Part shown: piece by piece, positions 8,406 to 16,102 of the stretch
Layout of the letters: every line of letters begins with the position of its first letter
Numbering within the stretch: position 1 is the first letter of the stretch
NCBI GenBank assembly: GCA_963758845.1
Contig: CAVWWX010000002.1
Location: 62,001 to 126,000 of the forward strand
Reading direction: 5' to 3'
DNA: 64,000 bases
DNA from: JBDTSW01 sp963758845
GTDB taxonomy: Bacteria > Actinomycetota > Thermoleophilia > Solirubrobacterales > 70-9
The notes under the pieces: model-generated
Told to the model about the DNA's origin: nothing
The model's input: only the letters and a program-made list of their open reading frames with translations
Databases searched by the model: none
Position numbers and translations under genes: made by a program

Positions 8406-9667
8406 GCCGGGATCCGCGGCGGGGCGCCCGCGTCCACCAGGGCCTGGGGCAGCGCGACCGATCCATCGTCCTGCTGCCCGTTCTCGATCAGCGCGATCAG
8501 CGCCCGGCCCACCGCGACGGCCGTGCCGTTCAGCGTGTGCATCGGCTCGGGCGGGGCCTCGGCCCGCGGCCGGAAGCGGGCGCCCAGCCGGCGCGCCTGG
8601 TAGTCGGTCGTGTTGGAGCAGGAGGTGAGCTCGCGGTAACGCTCCTGGCTGGGGATCCAGGCCTCGATGTCGAACTTGCGGGCGGCCGGGGCACCGAGGT
8701 CGCCGACCGGGATGTCGACCACCCGGTAGGGGAGCTCGAGGGCGGACATGATCAGCTCCTCGATCGCGAGGATTCGCTCGTGCTCTGCGTCGGACTCGCT
8801 GGGGTCGACGAACGAGAACATCTCGACCTTGTCGAACTGGTGGACGCGGAAGATCCCCCGGGTGTCCTTGCCCGCGGCGCCCGCCTCGCGCCGGAAGCAG
8901 GTCGAGATCCCGGCGTAGCGGCGCGGCAGCGTCGAGGCGTCGAGGATCTCGTCGGCGTGGAGGGCGGCCAGCGAGACCTCCGACGTGCCGACCAGGAAGA
9001 GCTCGTCGCGCTCGACCTCGTAGATCATCTCCCGCTCGCCCGGGAACATGCCCGTGCCGTACAGCGGCTCCTCGCGGACCAGCACCGGCGGCACCACCGG
9101 CTGGAAGCCCTCGGCGCGGACGGTGTCGACCGCGAAGCGAACCAGGGCCAGCTGAACCATCACCAGGTCGCCCATGACGTAGGCGAACCGGGCACCCGAG
9201 GCGTCGGCGGCCTTCTCGATCTCGATCCACCCGTGGCGCTGGCCGAGGTCGAGGTGGTCGGCGGCCTCGAAGCCGAAGTCGGGACGCTCGCCGACCTCCC
9301 GCAACACGACGGCGTCCACATCCGCCTCGCCGTCCGGGGCCCCGGCTGCGGGCACGTTGGGGAGCGTGGCGGCCAGCTCGTCGCGCTGGGCCTCGACCTC
9401 GGCGAGCTCGCCCGAGAGCCCCTTCGCCTCGGCCGAGACCTCGCGCATCTGGGCGATCATGGCGTCGGCGTCGCCGCCCGACCGCTTGGCCTCGGCGATC
9501 GCGTCGGACGCCTCGTTCTGGCGGGCCCGCAGCTCCTCCACTCGGGGCAACAGCTCGCGGCGGCGCTCGTCCAGGCGCAGGACCTCGTCGAGCGCGTCGG
9601 CCGCTCCGCGGCGCGCCAGCGCCTGCCGGACGGGGCCGGGATCGTCGCGGATTGAGCGGAGGTCGAG
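8402..9667 (-). CDS. serS: Seryl-tRNA synthetase, start codon not canonical
   Basis: About 421 residues, standard length. It charges tRNA-Ser. The N-terminus LDLRSIRDDP is the family start, followed by the coiled-coil arm and class II motifs: motif 2 FRREAGAAGKDTRGIFRVHQF and motif 3 in the LNGTAVAVGRALIALIEN region. No ATG, GTG or TTG is present at or near the expected start; the first conserved residue is a CTC at 9667, with GAGGGAG (9675-9681) spaced 7 nt upstream, ideal for translation from there. It follows the cytochrome c stop by 22 nt on the same strand. The extended open frame to 9940 is antisense-free but overlaps the cytochrome gene and is not family-like. Confidence 0.9.
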   Translation of the reverse strand, partial: LDLRSIRDDPGPVRQALARRGAADALDEVLRLDERRRELLPRVEELRARQNEASDAIAEAKRSGGDADAMIAQMREVSAEAKGLSGELAEVEAQRDELAATLPNVPAAGAPDGEADVDAVVLREVGERPDFGFEAADHLDLGQRHGWIEIEKAADASGARFAYVMGDLVMVQLALVRFAVDTVRAEGFQPVVPPVLVREEPLYGTGMFPGEREMIYEVERDELFLVGTSEVSLAALHADEILDASTLPRRYAGISTCFRREAGAAGKDTRGIFRVHQFDKVEMFSFVDPSESDAEHERILAIEELIMSALELPYRVVDIPVGDLGAPAARKFDIEAWIPSQERYRELTSCSNTTDYQARRLGARFRPRAEAPPEPMHTLNGTAVAVGRALIALIENGQQDDGSVALPQALVDAGAPPRIPA

Positions 9668-9674
9668 CGAGGCG

Positions 9675-9681
9675 CTCCCTC
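9675..9681 (-). promoter_or_regulatory. Shine-Dalgarno-like GAGGGAG of serS
   Basis: GAGGGAG on the minus strand lies 7 nt before the CTC codon at 9667 that encodes the first conserved SerS residue. It argues for initiation at 9667 even though CTC is not an accepted start codon. Confidence 0.5.
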
Positions 9682-9689
9682 GCCGGCGC

Positions 9690-10124
9690 CTAGTTTGCGC
9701 CCGGGGTGGCCGCCGCCTCGTCGGAGGCGGCCTCGTCGAGGCTCTGCGGCGACGGCGGGCGATCGACGTCGCCGCCCGCGTACTCGGCGACAAAGGCAGC
9801 CACGGCCTCGGCCTGGCCGCCGACGAAAATGTTCTGGGGCATGATCGCGCCCGAGAAGCCGCCGTTGCGGATCGCGTAGAGCACGTCCTCCTCGGACTCG
9901 ACGCGCTCGTCGAGGTTCGGGCCCTGGTTGCGGACGGCACGGTTGGCCGAGCCGACAGCCCCGGCGGCCTTCAGGGTGTGGCAGCCGCCGCAGCGCTCGG
10001 CGAACAGGACCGCTCCCTCGTGCATCGGATCCTCCTCGGCGACCTCGATGCCCTCGCTGCCGCACGCACCCAGCGCGAGGGCTGCGACGAGCGCGGTTGC
10101 GATGAGGGCAAGACGGCCAAGCAC
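9690..10124 (-). CDS. Lipoprotein class I cytochrome c
   Basis: 144 residues. A lipoprotein signal peptide ends in LALGAC (Cys21), so the protein is membrane-anchored outside the cell. Heme c binds at CGGCH (Cys45, Cys48, His49), with a Met axial ligand likely in GAIMPQNIF. A disordered Ala/Glu/Pro tail follows. GTG 10124 is the best start, because the signal peptide begins there and TATGAT lies 9 nt upstream; the longer frame to 10175 would overlap the divergent gene. It probably passes electrons to a terminal oxidase. Co-directional with serS. Confidence 0.85.
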   Translation of the reverse strand: MLGRLALIATALVAALALGACGSEGIEVAEEDPMHEGAVLFAERCGGCHTLKAAGAVGSANRAVRNQGPNLDERVESEEDVLYAIRNGGFSGAIMPQNIFVGGQAEAVAAFVAEYAGGDVDRPPSPQSLDEAASDEAAATPGAN

Positions 10125-10133
10125 GCGCGCGGC

Positions 10134-10139
10134 ATCATA
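10134..10139 (-). promoter_or_regulatory. -10 element TATGAT, leaderless start at 10124
   Basis: TATGAT on the minus strand ends 9 nt before GTG 10124. It overlaps a plus-strand CATACT at 10136-10141, so the two promoters share base pairs. Confidence 0.6.
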
Positions 10140-10141
10140 CT
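10136..10141 (+). promoter_or_regulatory. -10-like element CATACT for the flavin reductase gene
   Basis: CATACT ends 12 nt before ATG 10154, predicting a leader of only about 5 nt. It overlaps the divergent TATGAT by four bases. Confidence 0.45.
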
Positions 10142-10153
10142 TTCCGCCCGCAG

Positions 10154-10633
10154 ATGGCCCAACCAGCACCTTCACCCGACGAGTTCCGCGAGGCGATGGC
10201 CCTGCTGCCCACCGGCGTCACCGTCGTCACCGCGGCCTCGACGGACGGGCCGCTGGGCGCCACGGCCAACGCCGTCGCCTCGCTGTCGCTGGACCCGCCA
10301 ACGATGCTGGCCTCGCTTGACGTCGGCTCGCGCACGCTTGGCGCGATCCGGGTGGCCGGCCGGTTTGGGATCAGCGTGCTCGGTGGCGGCCACGAAGCGC
10401 TCGCCCGGTCGTTCGCCACGAAGGCGCCGCACACCGAGAAGTGGGCCGACGTCGCCTGGCGCGAGCGCGCGGGCGTCCCGGTCGTGGACGACGTCCCGCT
10501 GTGGCTGGCCTGCGAGGTGGTCGCCTCGCACGAGGTCGGCGACCACGTGATCCTGATCGGGTCCGTCGAGGCGGTGGGGAGTGACGGCGGCGAGCCGCTC
10601 GTGTTCCACCGCGGCGCCTACCGGCCGCTTTAG
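10154..10633 (+). CDS. Flavin reductase-like FMN-binding split-barrel protein
   Basis: 159 residues, typical size. LPTGVTVVTA near the N-terminus and the ATANAVASLSLDPP stretch are hallmarks of the flavin reductase domain; FGISVLG and the terminal FHRGAYRPL also match. Such proteins reduce FMN/FAD with NAD(P)H, often to supply a monooxygenase, but no monooxygenase is adjacent. The stop is shared with the convergent gene through TTAG at 10630-10633. Confidence 0.83.
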   Translation: MAQPAPSPDEFREAMALLPTGVTVVTAASTDGPLGATANAVASLSLDPPTMLASLDVGSRTLGAIRVAGRFGISVLGGGHEALARSFATKAPHTEKWADVAWRERAGVPVVDDVPLWLACEVVASHEVGDHVILIGSVEAVGSDGGEPLVFHRGAYRPL

Positions 10634-11061
10634 ATCAGGGGCGTCGTGCCCGCGGCGCGCAGCGCCAGGAACACGATGATCCCGGCCGAGACGGCCATGA
10701 TCCCCGTCTCGCGGCGGACGATCGCGAGGGCGATCGCTCCCTGGCGCGCCTTCGGGAGCGAGTCGAAGTCAAGGCCCTCGAGCTCGCGCTCGGCGGCGCC
10801 GGAGCGGATCGCCTCGGCCGCGAGCGAGATCGCTATCGGCAGCACGCCGTAGAGGTAGTGGAGGTCGGCCGCCGCCTTTCCGAGCAGCAACAGGACCGCG
10901 CCCAGCATCACCTGCACGACCACCGCCACCTGCGCGAAGCGCAGCGCATACCAGAACCCGACGGCCGGCTGGCGGCGCGCCCAGGCCCAGCCACCCCACG
11001 CGAACGCGACGACGTTGGCGACGATCACGATCACGCCGACAACGGCGTGGACTACGTCCAT
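10630..11061 (-). CDS. Four-helix integral membrane protein (143 aa)
   Basis: Four hydrophobic helices (about residues 5-28, 36-60, 65-84 and 116-137), with a charged loop (AERELEGLDFDSLPKARQ) before the last. No catalytic motif. It lies between the flavin reductase, with which it shares a stop tetranucleotide, and the nuoA promoter region from which it diverges. Function unknown; a role near the respiratory chain is only suggested by position. Confidence 0.65.
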   Translation of the reverse strand: MDVVHAVVGVIVIVANVVAFAWGGWAWARRQPAVGFWYALRFAQVAVVVQVMLGAVLLLLGKAAADLHYLYGVLPIAISLAAEAIRSGAAERELEGLDFDSLPKARQGAIALAIVRRETGIMAVSAGIIVFLALRAAGTTPLI

Positions 11062-11090
11062 CGGCGCATACCCGTGTGAAGTGGTCGGGT

Positions 11091-11113
11091 TTTTCCCATT
11101 CTCATGCGGAAAA
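11091..11113. promoter_or_regulatory. Inverted repeat upstream of nuoA
   Basis: TTTTCC (11091-11096) and GGAAAA (11108-11113) are perfect 6-nt inverted arms with an 11-nt spacer, in an AT-richer patch 43-65 nt before nuoA. It is placed just upstream of where the -35 box would be, so it could be an operator for the complex I operon. Confidence 0.35.
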
Positions 11114-11142
11114 TCACTATGTGGCAGGTGCGCACAAAGTCG

Positions 11143-11148
11143 TACCCT
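11143..11148 (+). promoter_or_regulatory. -10 element TACCCT, leaderless start of nuoA
   Basis: TACCCT ends 7 nt before GTG 11156. It fits a leaderless mRNA beginning at nuoA and supports the GTG over upstream in-frame codons. Confidence 0.5.
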
Positions 11149-11155
11149 ATGGACA

Positions 11156-11515
11156 GTGCTGCGCAGCTACCTCCCAGTGCTCGTCTTCGCCGGACTCGGG
11201 GTTGTCGTCGGCGCCACACTGGTCACGCTGAACAGCCTGGTCGGGCCCAAGCGCCCGAGCAAGGTGAAGTCGGAGCCGTACGAGTCCGGCGTGCCGACCG
11301 AGGTCTCGCGCACCTTCCGCTTCGGCGTCTCCTTCTACCTCGTGGCGATGCTGTTCATCCTGTTCGACATCGAGGTGGTGTTCCTGTATCCGGTCGGGGT
11401 CATCCTGAACGCCGCCGACTCGGTGTTCGTCCTGGTCGAGATCCTCGTGTTCGTGGCGTTGCTCCTGGTGGCGCTGATCTACGTCTGGAGGAAGGGCGCC
11501 CTGGATTGGAAGTGA
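11156..11515 (+). CDS. nuoA: NADH-quinone oxidoreductase subunit A
   Basis: 119 residues with three membrane helices. KPSKVKSEPYESG-type loop (here PSKVKSEPYESGVP) and the helix FILFDIEVVFLYPV are diagnostic. It is a membrane-arm subunit at the junction with the peripheral arm. GTG 11156 is chosen because the family N-terminus (LRSYLPVLVFAG) starts there and a -10 hexamer sits 7 nt upstream. First gene of nuoA-I; the stop overlaps nuoB by GTGA. Confidence 0.93.
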   Translation: MLRSYLPVLVFAGLGVVVGATLVTLNSLVGPKRPSKVKSEPYESGVPTEVSRTFRFGVSFYLVAMLFILFDIEVVFLYPVGVILNAADSVFVLVEILVFVALLLVALIYVWRKGALDWK

Positions 11516-12219
11516 AGCGCGAGAAGATCCGCGGCCTGGCGCCCCTGGACCAGCCCGGCTCCGTCGAGGCTCTCCGGGTGCGCCAGCTGCGCGCGCGCGA
11601 CCTGCTTCGCGGCGACCTCGAGGGCGACGAGCTGGACAAGCACGTCGAGGAGTCCGTGCTGGCGACCCGGCTCGAGAAGGTCCTGAACTGGGGCCGCGCG
11701 AACGCGATGTTCCCGGCCACCTTCGGGCTCGCCTGCTGCGCGATCGAGATGATGTCGATCGTCTCGCCCCGCTACGACATCGCCCGCTTCGGGGCGGAGG
11801 CGATGCGGGCCTCGCCCCGGCAGGCCGACTTCCTGATCCTGTCGGGCCGGGTCTCGATCAAGATGGCGCCCGTCGTCCGCCGCCTGTACGACCAGATGCT
11901 CGAGCCAAAGTGGGTCATCTCGATGGGTGCGTGCTCGTCGTCGGGCGGGATGTTCAGCAACTACGCCGTGGTCCAGGGCGCCGACAAGTTCATGCCCGTC
12001 GACATCCACGTCCCGGGCTGTCCTCCCCGCCCCGAGGCGCTGATCTACGGCTTCAACAAGCTCCAACGCATGATCCTGGGCAACCCCGACCCGGGCTGGC
12101 GCGCGCGCTACAACGCCGCCGGGACCGAGGAGTGGGCCCGCGACGACGCGATCACGGGGGGCGGCCGCGAGGAGTACGAGCGGGCACGCGAGATCGCGAA
12201 GGCGGCCGATCGTGCCTGA
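11512..12219 (+). CDS. nuoB: NADH-quinone oxidoreductase subunit B
   Basis: 235 residues. It holds the N2 [4Fe-4S] cluster next to the quinone site: FGLACCAIEMM gives the vicinal cysteines, followed by GACSSSGG and VPGCPPRPEALIYG. The roughly 60-residue N-terminal extension and charged C-terminus make it longer than many homologues. GTG 11512 overlaps the nuoA stop by four bases. Overlaps nuoC by 8 nt. Confidence 0.95.
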   Translation: MKREKIRGLAPLDQPGSVEALRVRQLRARDLLRGDLEGDELDKHVEESVLATRLEKVLNWGRANAMFPATFGLACCAIEMMSIVSPRYDIARFGAEAMRASPRQADFLILSGRVSIKMAPVVRRLYDQMLEPKWVISMGACSSSGGMFSNYAVVQGADKFMPVDIHVPGCPPRPEALIYGFNKLQRMILGNPDPGWRARYNAAGTEEWARDDAITGGGREEYERAREIAKAADRA

Positions 12220-12742
12220 TGCCCCCGGGCTGGAGCTGATCGCCCAGGAGCTGAACGACGCCCACCCCGGCTCCGTCATCGAGACCTATCACGACCGCGG
12301 CCAGGCCTGCCTGATCGTCGACCCCCAGCAGGTCCTGGCCGTGCTGGGCTGGCTGCGCGACACGCCGGGTCAGGAGTACCGGTTCCTCGCCAGCCTCCAC
12401 GGCGCCGACTACCTGCCGGCCGAGCCCCGCTTCGGCGTCCACTACGAGCTGCTGAACATGGCGCGGGTCGAGCGCGTGCGCGTGCGAGCAGCGGTGGCCG
12501 ACCCGGGCGGCGACGACCTCCCCGAGATGGACTCGTGCGTTGAGATGTTCCCGACCGCCGAGTTCCAGGAGCGCGAGGTCTACGACTTCTTCGGGATCGT
12601 CTTCCGCGGCCATCCCGACCTGCGGCGGATCCTGCTGCCCGAGGAGTACGTGGGCTGGCCGCAGCGGCGCGACTTCCCCATCGGCGGCGAGCCCGTGATC
12701 TTCACCCACAACGAGCACGAGGTCCCGAGGTGGTACGAGTGA
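12212..12742 (+). CDS. nuoC: NADH-quinone oxidoreductase subunit C
   Basis: 176 residues of the 30 kDa subunit family, part of the Q module. The signature is EREVYDFFGIVFRGHPDLRRILLPEEYVGWPQRRDFP. A separate gene here, not fused to nuoD as in enterobacteria. GTG 12212 start overlaps nuoB by 8 nt, and its TGA overlaps the nuoD GTG. Confidence 0.95.
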   Translation: MPDAPGLELIAQELNDAHPGSVIETYHDRGQACLIVDPQQVLAVLGWLRDTPGQEYRFLASLHGADYLPAEPRFGVHYELLNMARVERVRVRAAVADPGGDDLPEMDSCVEMFPTAEFQEREVYDFFGIVFRGHPDLRRILLPEEYVGWPQRRDFPIGGEPVIFTHNEHEVPRWYE

Positions 12743-14028
12743 GCACCCCCACCCGCCACGGCACCGCGCCGGCCCCCGGCCGGGACCGGATCGCCCACAC
12801 CGAGGCGACGGTCATCGGCACCTCGCCGATCGAGCGAACCGAGATCGAGGAGGGCTCGCCCGAGGGCGAGCTGATGACGATCAACATGGGCCCGCACCAC
12901 CCGGCGACCCACGGGGTGCTGCGCCTGCTGGTCAGCCTCGAGGGCGAGATCGTCCGCGACCTGAAGCCGATCGTCGGCTACGTCCACACCGGCATCGAGA
13001 AGTCCTGCGAGGACCAGAACTACTGGAAGGTCATCCCGTTCGTCGAGCGGATGGACTACCTCTCCTACTACTTCCAGATGCAGGCCTTCTGCGGGGCGGT
13101 CGAGCGGCTGATCGACCTCGAGATCCCCGAGCGGGCCAAGTACCTGCGAGTGATCCACCTCGAGCTCAACCGGATCCACTCGCACCTGGTCTGGCTGGGC
13201 ACCTCGGCGCTGGACCTCGGCGCGATGTCGATGTTCTTCTACTGCTTCCGCGAGCGCGACCGGATCCTCGACCTGTTCGAGATGTCCTCGGGCCAGCGGA
13301 TGCACACCCGCTACTTCCAGATCGGCGGCGTCTTCGAGGACATCCCCGTCGGCTTTGCCCAGAACGTGAGGGCCTTCTGCGACGAGATGCCCTCGCGGAT
13401 CGACCAGTACGAGGCGCTCCTGACGCGCAACGAGATCTTCCTGCAGCGGACCAAGGGGATCGGGATCGTCGAGCGCCAGCGACTGCTCGATCTCGGCGTG
13501 ACCGGGCCCCTGCTGCGCGCGTCCGGCGAGCCCTGGGACCTGCGCAAGGCCGACCCCTACCTCTCCTACGCCGACCACGACTTCCGCATCCCGGTCGGGA
13601 CCGTCGGCGACGGCTGGGACCGCTACCGCGTTCGGATCCAGGAGATGCGCGAGTCGGTGAGGATCGTCGAGCAGGCGATCGACGGCCTGCCCGAGGGCCC
13701 GTGGATCGCCGACGACCGCAAGTACGTGCTGCCGCCACGGCACGAGCTGTCGACCTCGATGGAGTCCCTGATCCACCACTTCAAGCTGGTCACCGAGGGC
13801 TTCCGCGTGCCGCCGGGTGAGGTCTACCACGCGATCGAGGGTCCCCGCGGCGAGTTGGGCTGCTTCATCGTCGCCGACGGCTCCTCGAAGCCCGCCCGAG
13901 TGCACTACCGGGACCCATCGTTCGTGAACCTCCAGGCCCTGCGCGACATGTGCATCGACGAGTACGTCGCCGACATGATCCAGAACCTGGCGATGCTGGA
14001 CCCGATCCTGGGAGGCATCGACCGGTGA
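12739..14028 (+). CDS. nuoD: NADH-quinone oxidoreductase subunit D
   Basis: 429 residues, 49 kDa subunit lining the quinone chamber. NMGPHHPATHGVLRL carries the conserved quinone-binding His; DYLSYYFQMQAFC-type and the GELGCFIVADGSSKPARVHYR segment near the C-terminus match the family. GTG 12739 overlaps the nuoC stop (GTGA); a further in-frame GTG at 12730 is possible. The first 40 or so residues are a poorly conserved extension. Confidence 0.95.
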   Translation: MSTPTRHGTAPAPGRDRIAHTEATVIGTSPIERTEIEEGSPEGELMTINMGPHHPATHGVLRLLVSLEGEIVRDLKPIVGYVHTGIEKSCEDQNYWKVIPFVERMDYLSYYFQMQAFCGAVERLIDLEIPERAKYLRVIHLELNRIHSHLVWLGTSALDLGAMSMFFYCFRERDRILDLFEMSSGQRMHTRYFQIGGVFEDIPVGFAQNVRAFCDEMPSRIDQYEALLTRNEIFLQRTKGIGIVERQRLLDLGVTGPLLRASGEPWDLRKADPYLSYADHDFRIPVGTVGDGWDRYRVRIQEMRESVRIVEQAIDGLPEGPWIADDRKYVLPPRHELSTSMESLIHHFKLVTEGFRVPPGEVYHAIEGPRGELGCFIVADGSSKPARVHYRDPSFVNLQALRDMCIDEYVADMIQNLAMLDPILGGIDR

Positions 14029-14732
14029 GCGAGGAAAACGGGCATCGGCTTCGCCCCACGGACGACCTCACCGCCGAAGAGCGCGACGAGCTGATCGCCT
14101 CGATGACCCCCGAGGACGCCGACCGCGTCCCCGAGCTCCACGAGGTTGACGTCCCCGACGAGCTGCGCGAGCAGATCGAGACGGCCATGGGCCGCTACCC
14201 GCAGGTGCGCTCGGCCTCGATCCCGGCGCTCTGGGCGGTGCAGCGCCACCACGGCTGGTGCTCGCCCGAGGGCATCCGCCAGGCGGCGGCGGTGATGGGC
14301 CTGACCCCCGCCTACCTGCAGTCGGTCGCGAGCTTCTATGACCTCTTCCACCTCGAGCCCGCCGGCAACCACCGGGTGCTCGTCTGCCACAACATCTCCT
14401 GCTGGCTGAACGGCGGCGACGAGCTGCTGCACGCGTTCTGCGAGGCCACCGGCACCGACGAGCACGCGGCGGACCACGGCGGCGCGACCTCCGCCGACGG
14501 CGAGTTCTACGTGCAGGGCTTCGAGTGCCTGGGCGCCTGCGACCTGGCGCCGATGGCGTCGATCGACGAGGTCTACTTCGGCCCGCTCGAGATCGCCGAG
14601 GCCCGGGTCGCGATCGAGCAGCTGCGCTCGGGGGCCGACGTCCTGCCCGACAGGGCACTCGCCCGCCGCCCCGCCGCGGGCGGGCCGGAGCCCGAGCCCG
14701 ACCGCAGGGTCGCCGAGGTGGAGCGTGGCTGA
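14025..14732 (+). CDS. nuoE: NADH-quinone oxidoreductase subunit E
   Basis: 235 residues. Thioredoxin-like fold binding the N1a [2Fe-2S] cluster: CHNISCW and ECLGACD supply the four cysteines. The helical N-terminal part contains RYPQVRSASIPALWAVQRHHGW. It has an acidic N-terminal extension and a Pro/Arg-rich tail. GTG 14025 overlaps the nuoD stop (GTGA); it overlaps nuoF by 8 nt. Confidence 0.94.
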   Translation: MSEENGHRLRPTDDLTAEERDELIASMTPEDADRVPELHEVDVPDELREQIETAMGRYPQVRSASIPALWAVQRHHGWCSPEGIRQAAAVMGLTPAYLQSVASFYDLFHLEPAGNHRVLVCHNISCWLNGGDELLHAFCEATGTDEHAADHGGATSADGEFYVQGFECLGACDLAPMASIDEVYFGPLEIAEARVAIEQLRSGADVLPDRALARRPAAGGPEPEPDRRVAEVERG

Positions 14733-16044
14733 GGAGACGCGGATCCTGTTCCGCAACGTCGACGACCCCAAGCTGCGCACGCTGGAGGGCTATCGGGAGG
14801 GCGGCGGCTACGCGGCGCTGACGCGCGCGTTCCGGGACCTCGAGGCCGACGAGCTCCTGAGCGACCTCGAGGCGTCCGGGCTGCGTGGCCGGGGCGGCGC
14901 CGGGTTCTCGATGGGCAAGAAGGCGGGGTTCCTCCCACGGGGCGACACGGAGAAGTACCTCTGCTGCAACGCGGACGAGTCCGAGCCAGGCACGTTCAAG
15001 GACCGCGAGCTGATGCACAAGAACCCGCACCAGCTGATCGAGGGCTGCCTGATCGCGAGCATGGCGGCCGGCGCGCGCTACGCATTCATCTTCATCCGCG
15101 GCGAGTACTGGGAGGTCGCGGACGTGCTGGACGCCGCGGTCGCCGAGGCCTACGAGGCGGGGTTCGCGGGCGAGAACATCCTCGACACCGGCGCGGCGAT
15201 CGACGTCGTCGTCCACCGCGGGGCGGGCGCCTACATCTGCGGCGAGGAGACGGCCCTGCTCGACTCGCTCGAGGGCAAGCGGGGCAACCCCCGCCTGAAG
15301 CCCCCCTTCCCCGCGATCCAGGGCCTCTACGGCGGCCCGACGCTGATCAACAACGTCGAGACCCTCGCGAACGTCCCGCACATCGTCAGCAACGGGGCCG
15401 ACTGGTTCAAGGGCTTCGGCACCGAGCAGTCGCCCGGCACCAAGGTCGTCTCGGTCTCGGGCTGCGTGCAGCGGCCCGGCAACTACGAGATCGAGCTGGG
15501 AATCCCGTCGCGCGAGATCATCGAGGGCCTCGCGGGCGGGCCGCCGCCCGGGCGCTCGGTCAAGGCATGGTTCCCCGGCGGGTCATCGGCCCCCGTGCTG
15601 ACCGCCACCGAGCTCGACCTTCCCTACAGCTTCGAGGCGATGGCCGAGGCCGGCTCGATGCTGGGCTCGGGCGCGATCATCGTCGCCGACGACACCGTCT
15701 CGATCCCCGAGCTGGCGCTGCGGACCGCTCGCTTCTACCACCACGAGTCGTGCGGCAAGTGCACGCCCTGCCGCGAGGGCACCAACTGGACGGTGAAGAT
15801 GCTCGATCGCGTCGTCCGCGGCGAGGCGACGCCGATGGACCTGGACATCATCTCCTCGGTCCAAGACAACATCATCGGCAACTGCCTGTGCGTCCTGGGC
15901 GACTCGATGGCGATGCCAGTGGGCTCGATGGTCGCGAAGTTCCGCGGCGAGTTCGAGGAGGCGATCGAGCGCGCCCGCGAGGCGCCGCCCGCCCCGATCG
16001 ACGTCTCGACGGCCGAGGCGGTGCCGGTGGAGGTGTTCGGGTGA
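14725..16044 (+). CDS. nuoF: NADH-quinone oxidoreductase subunit F
   Basis: 439 residues. It oxidises NADH through FMN and passes electrons to N3. NADH/FMN motifs GRGGAGFSMGKK and CNADESEPGTFKDREL are present, and the [4Fe-4S] ligands are in ESCGKCTPCREG plus the later CLCVLG cysteine. GTG start inside the end of nuoE. It is followed by the only sizeable gap (58 nt) in the nuoA-I run. Confidence 0.96.
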   Translation: MAEETRILFRNVDDPKLRTLEGYREGGGYAALTRAFRDLEADELLSDLEASGLRGRGGAGFSMGKKAGFLPRGDTEKYLCCNADESEPGTFKDRELMHKNPHQLIEGCLIASMAAGARYAFIFIRGEYWEVADVLDAAVAEAYEAGFAGENILDTGAAIDVVVHRGAGAYICGEETALLDSLEGKRGNPRLKPPFPAIQGLYGGPTLINNVETLANVPHIVSNGADWFKGFGTEQSPGTKVVSVSGCVQRPGNYEIELGIPSREIIEGLAGGPPPGRSVKAWFPGGSSAPVLTATELDLPYSFEAMAEAGSMLGSGAIIVADDTVSIPELALRTARFYHHESCGKCTPCREGTNWTVKMLDRVVRGEATPMDLDIISSVQDNIIGNCLCVLGDSMAMPVGSMVAKFRGEFEEAIERAREAPPAPIDVSTAEAVPVEVFG

Positions 16045-16053
16045 GGTGCTTTA

Positions 16054-16099
16054 GAACCAAAGCTGGCGTGTCAGGTGGCGAAGCCGCCGCAGGTGGTTC
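16054..16099 (+). other. Structured spacer between nuoF and nuoG
   Basis: Outer inverted arms GAACCA (16054-16059) and TGGTTC (16094-16099) enclose an inner hairpin GGTGGC-GAA-GCCGCC (16074-16088, one G.T pair). In a run of overlapping genes this 58-nt gap stands out. It may affect mRNA processing or nuoG translation; no T-run follows, so it is not an obvious terminator. Confidence 0.4.
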
Positions 16100-16102
16100 C
16101 TA

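Noticed and set aside
9600..9700. tRNA-Ser or T-box leader near serS
   Set aside because: No cloverleaf, TTCGANNC arm or T-box bulge found; the region is the end of the cytochrome gene and the serS start.
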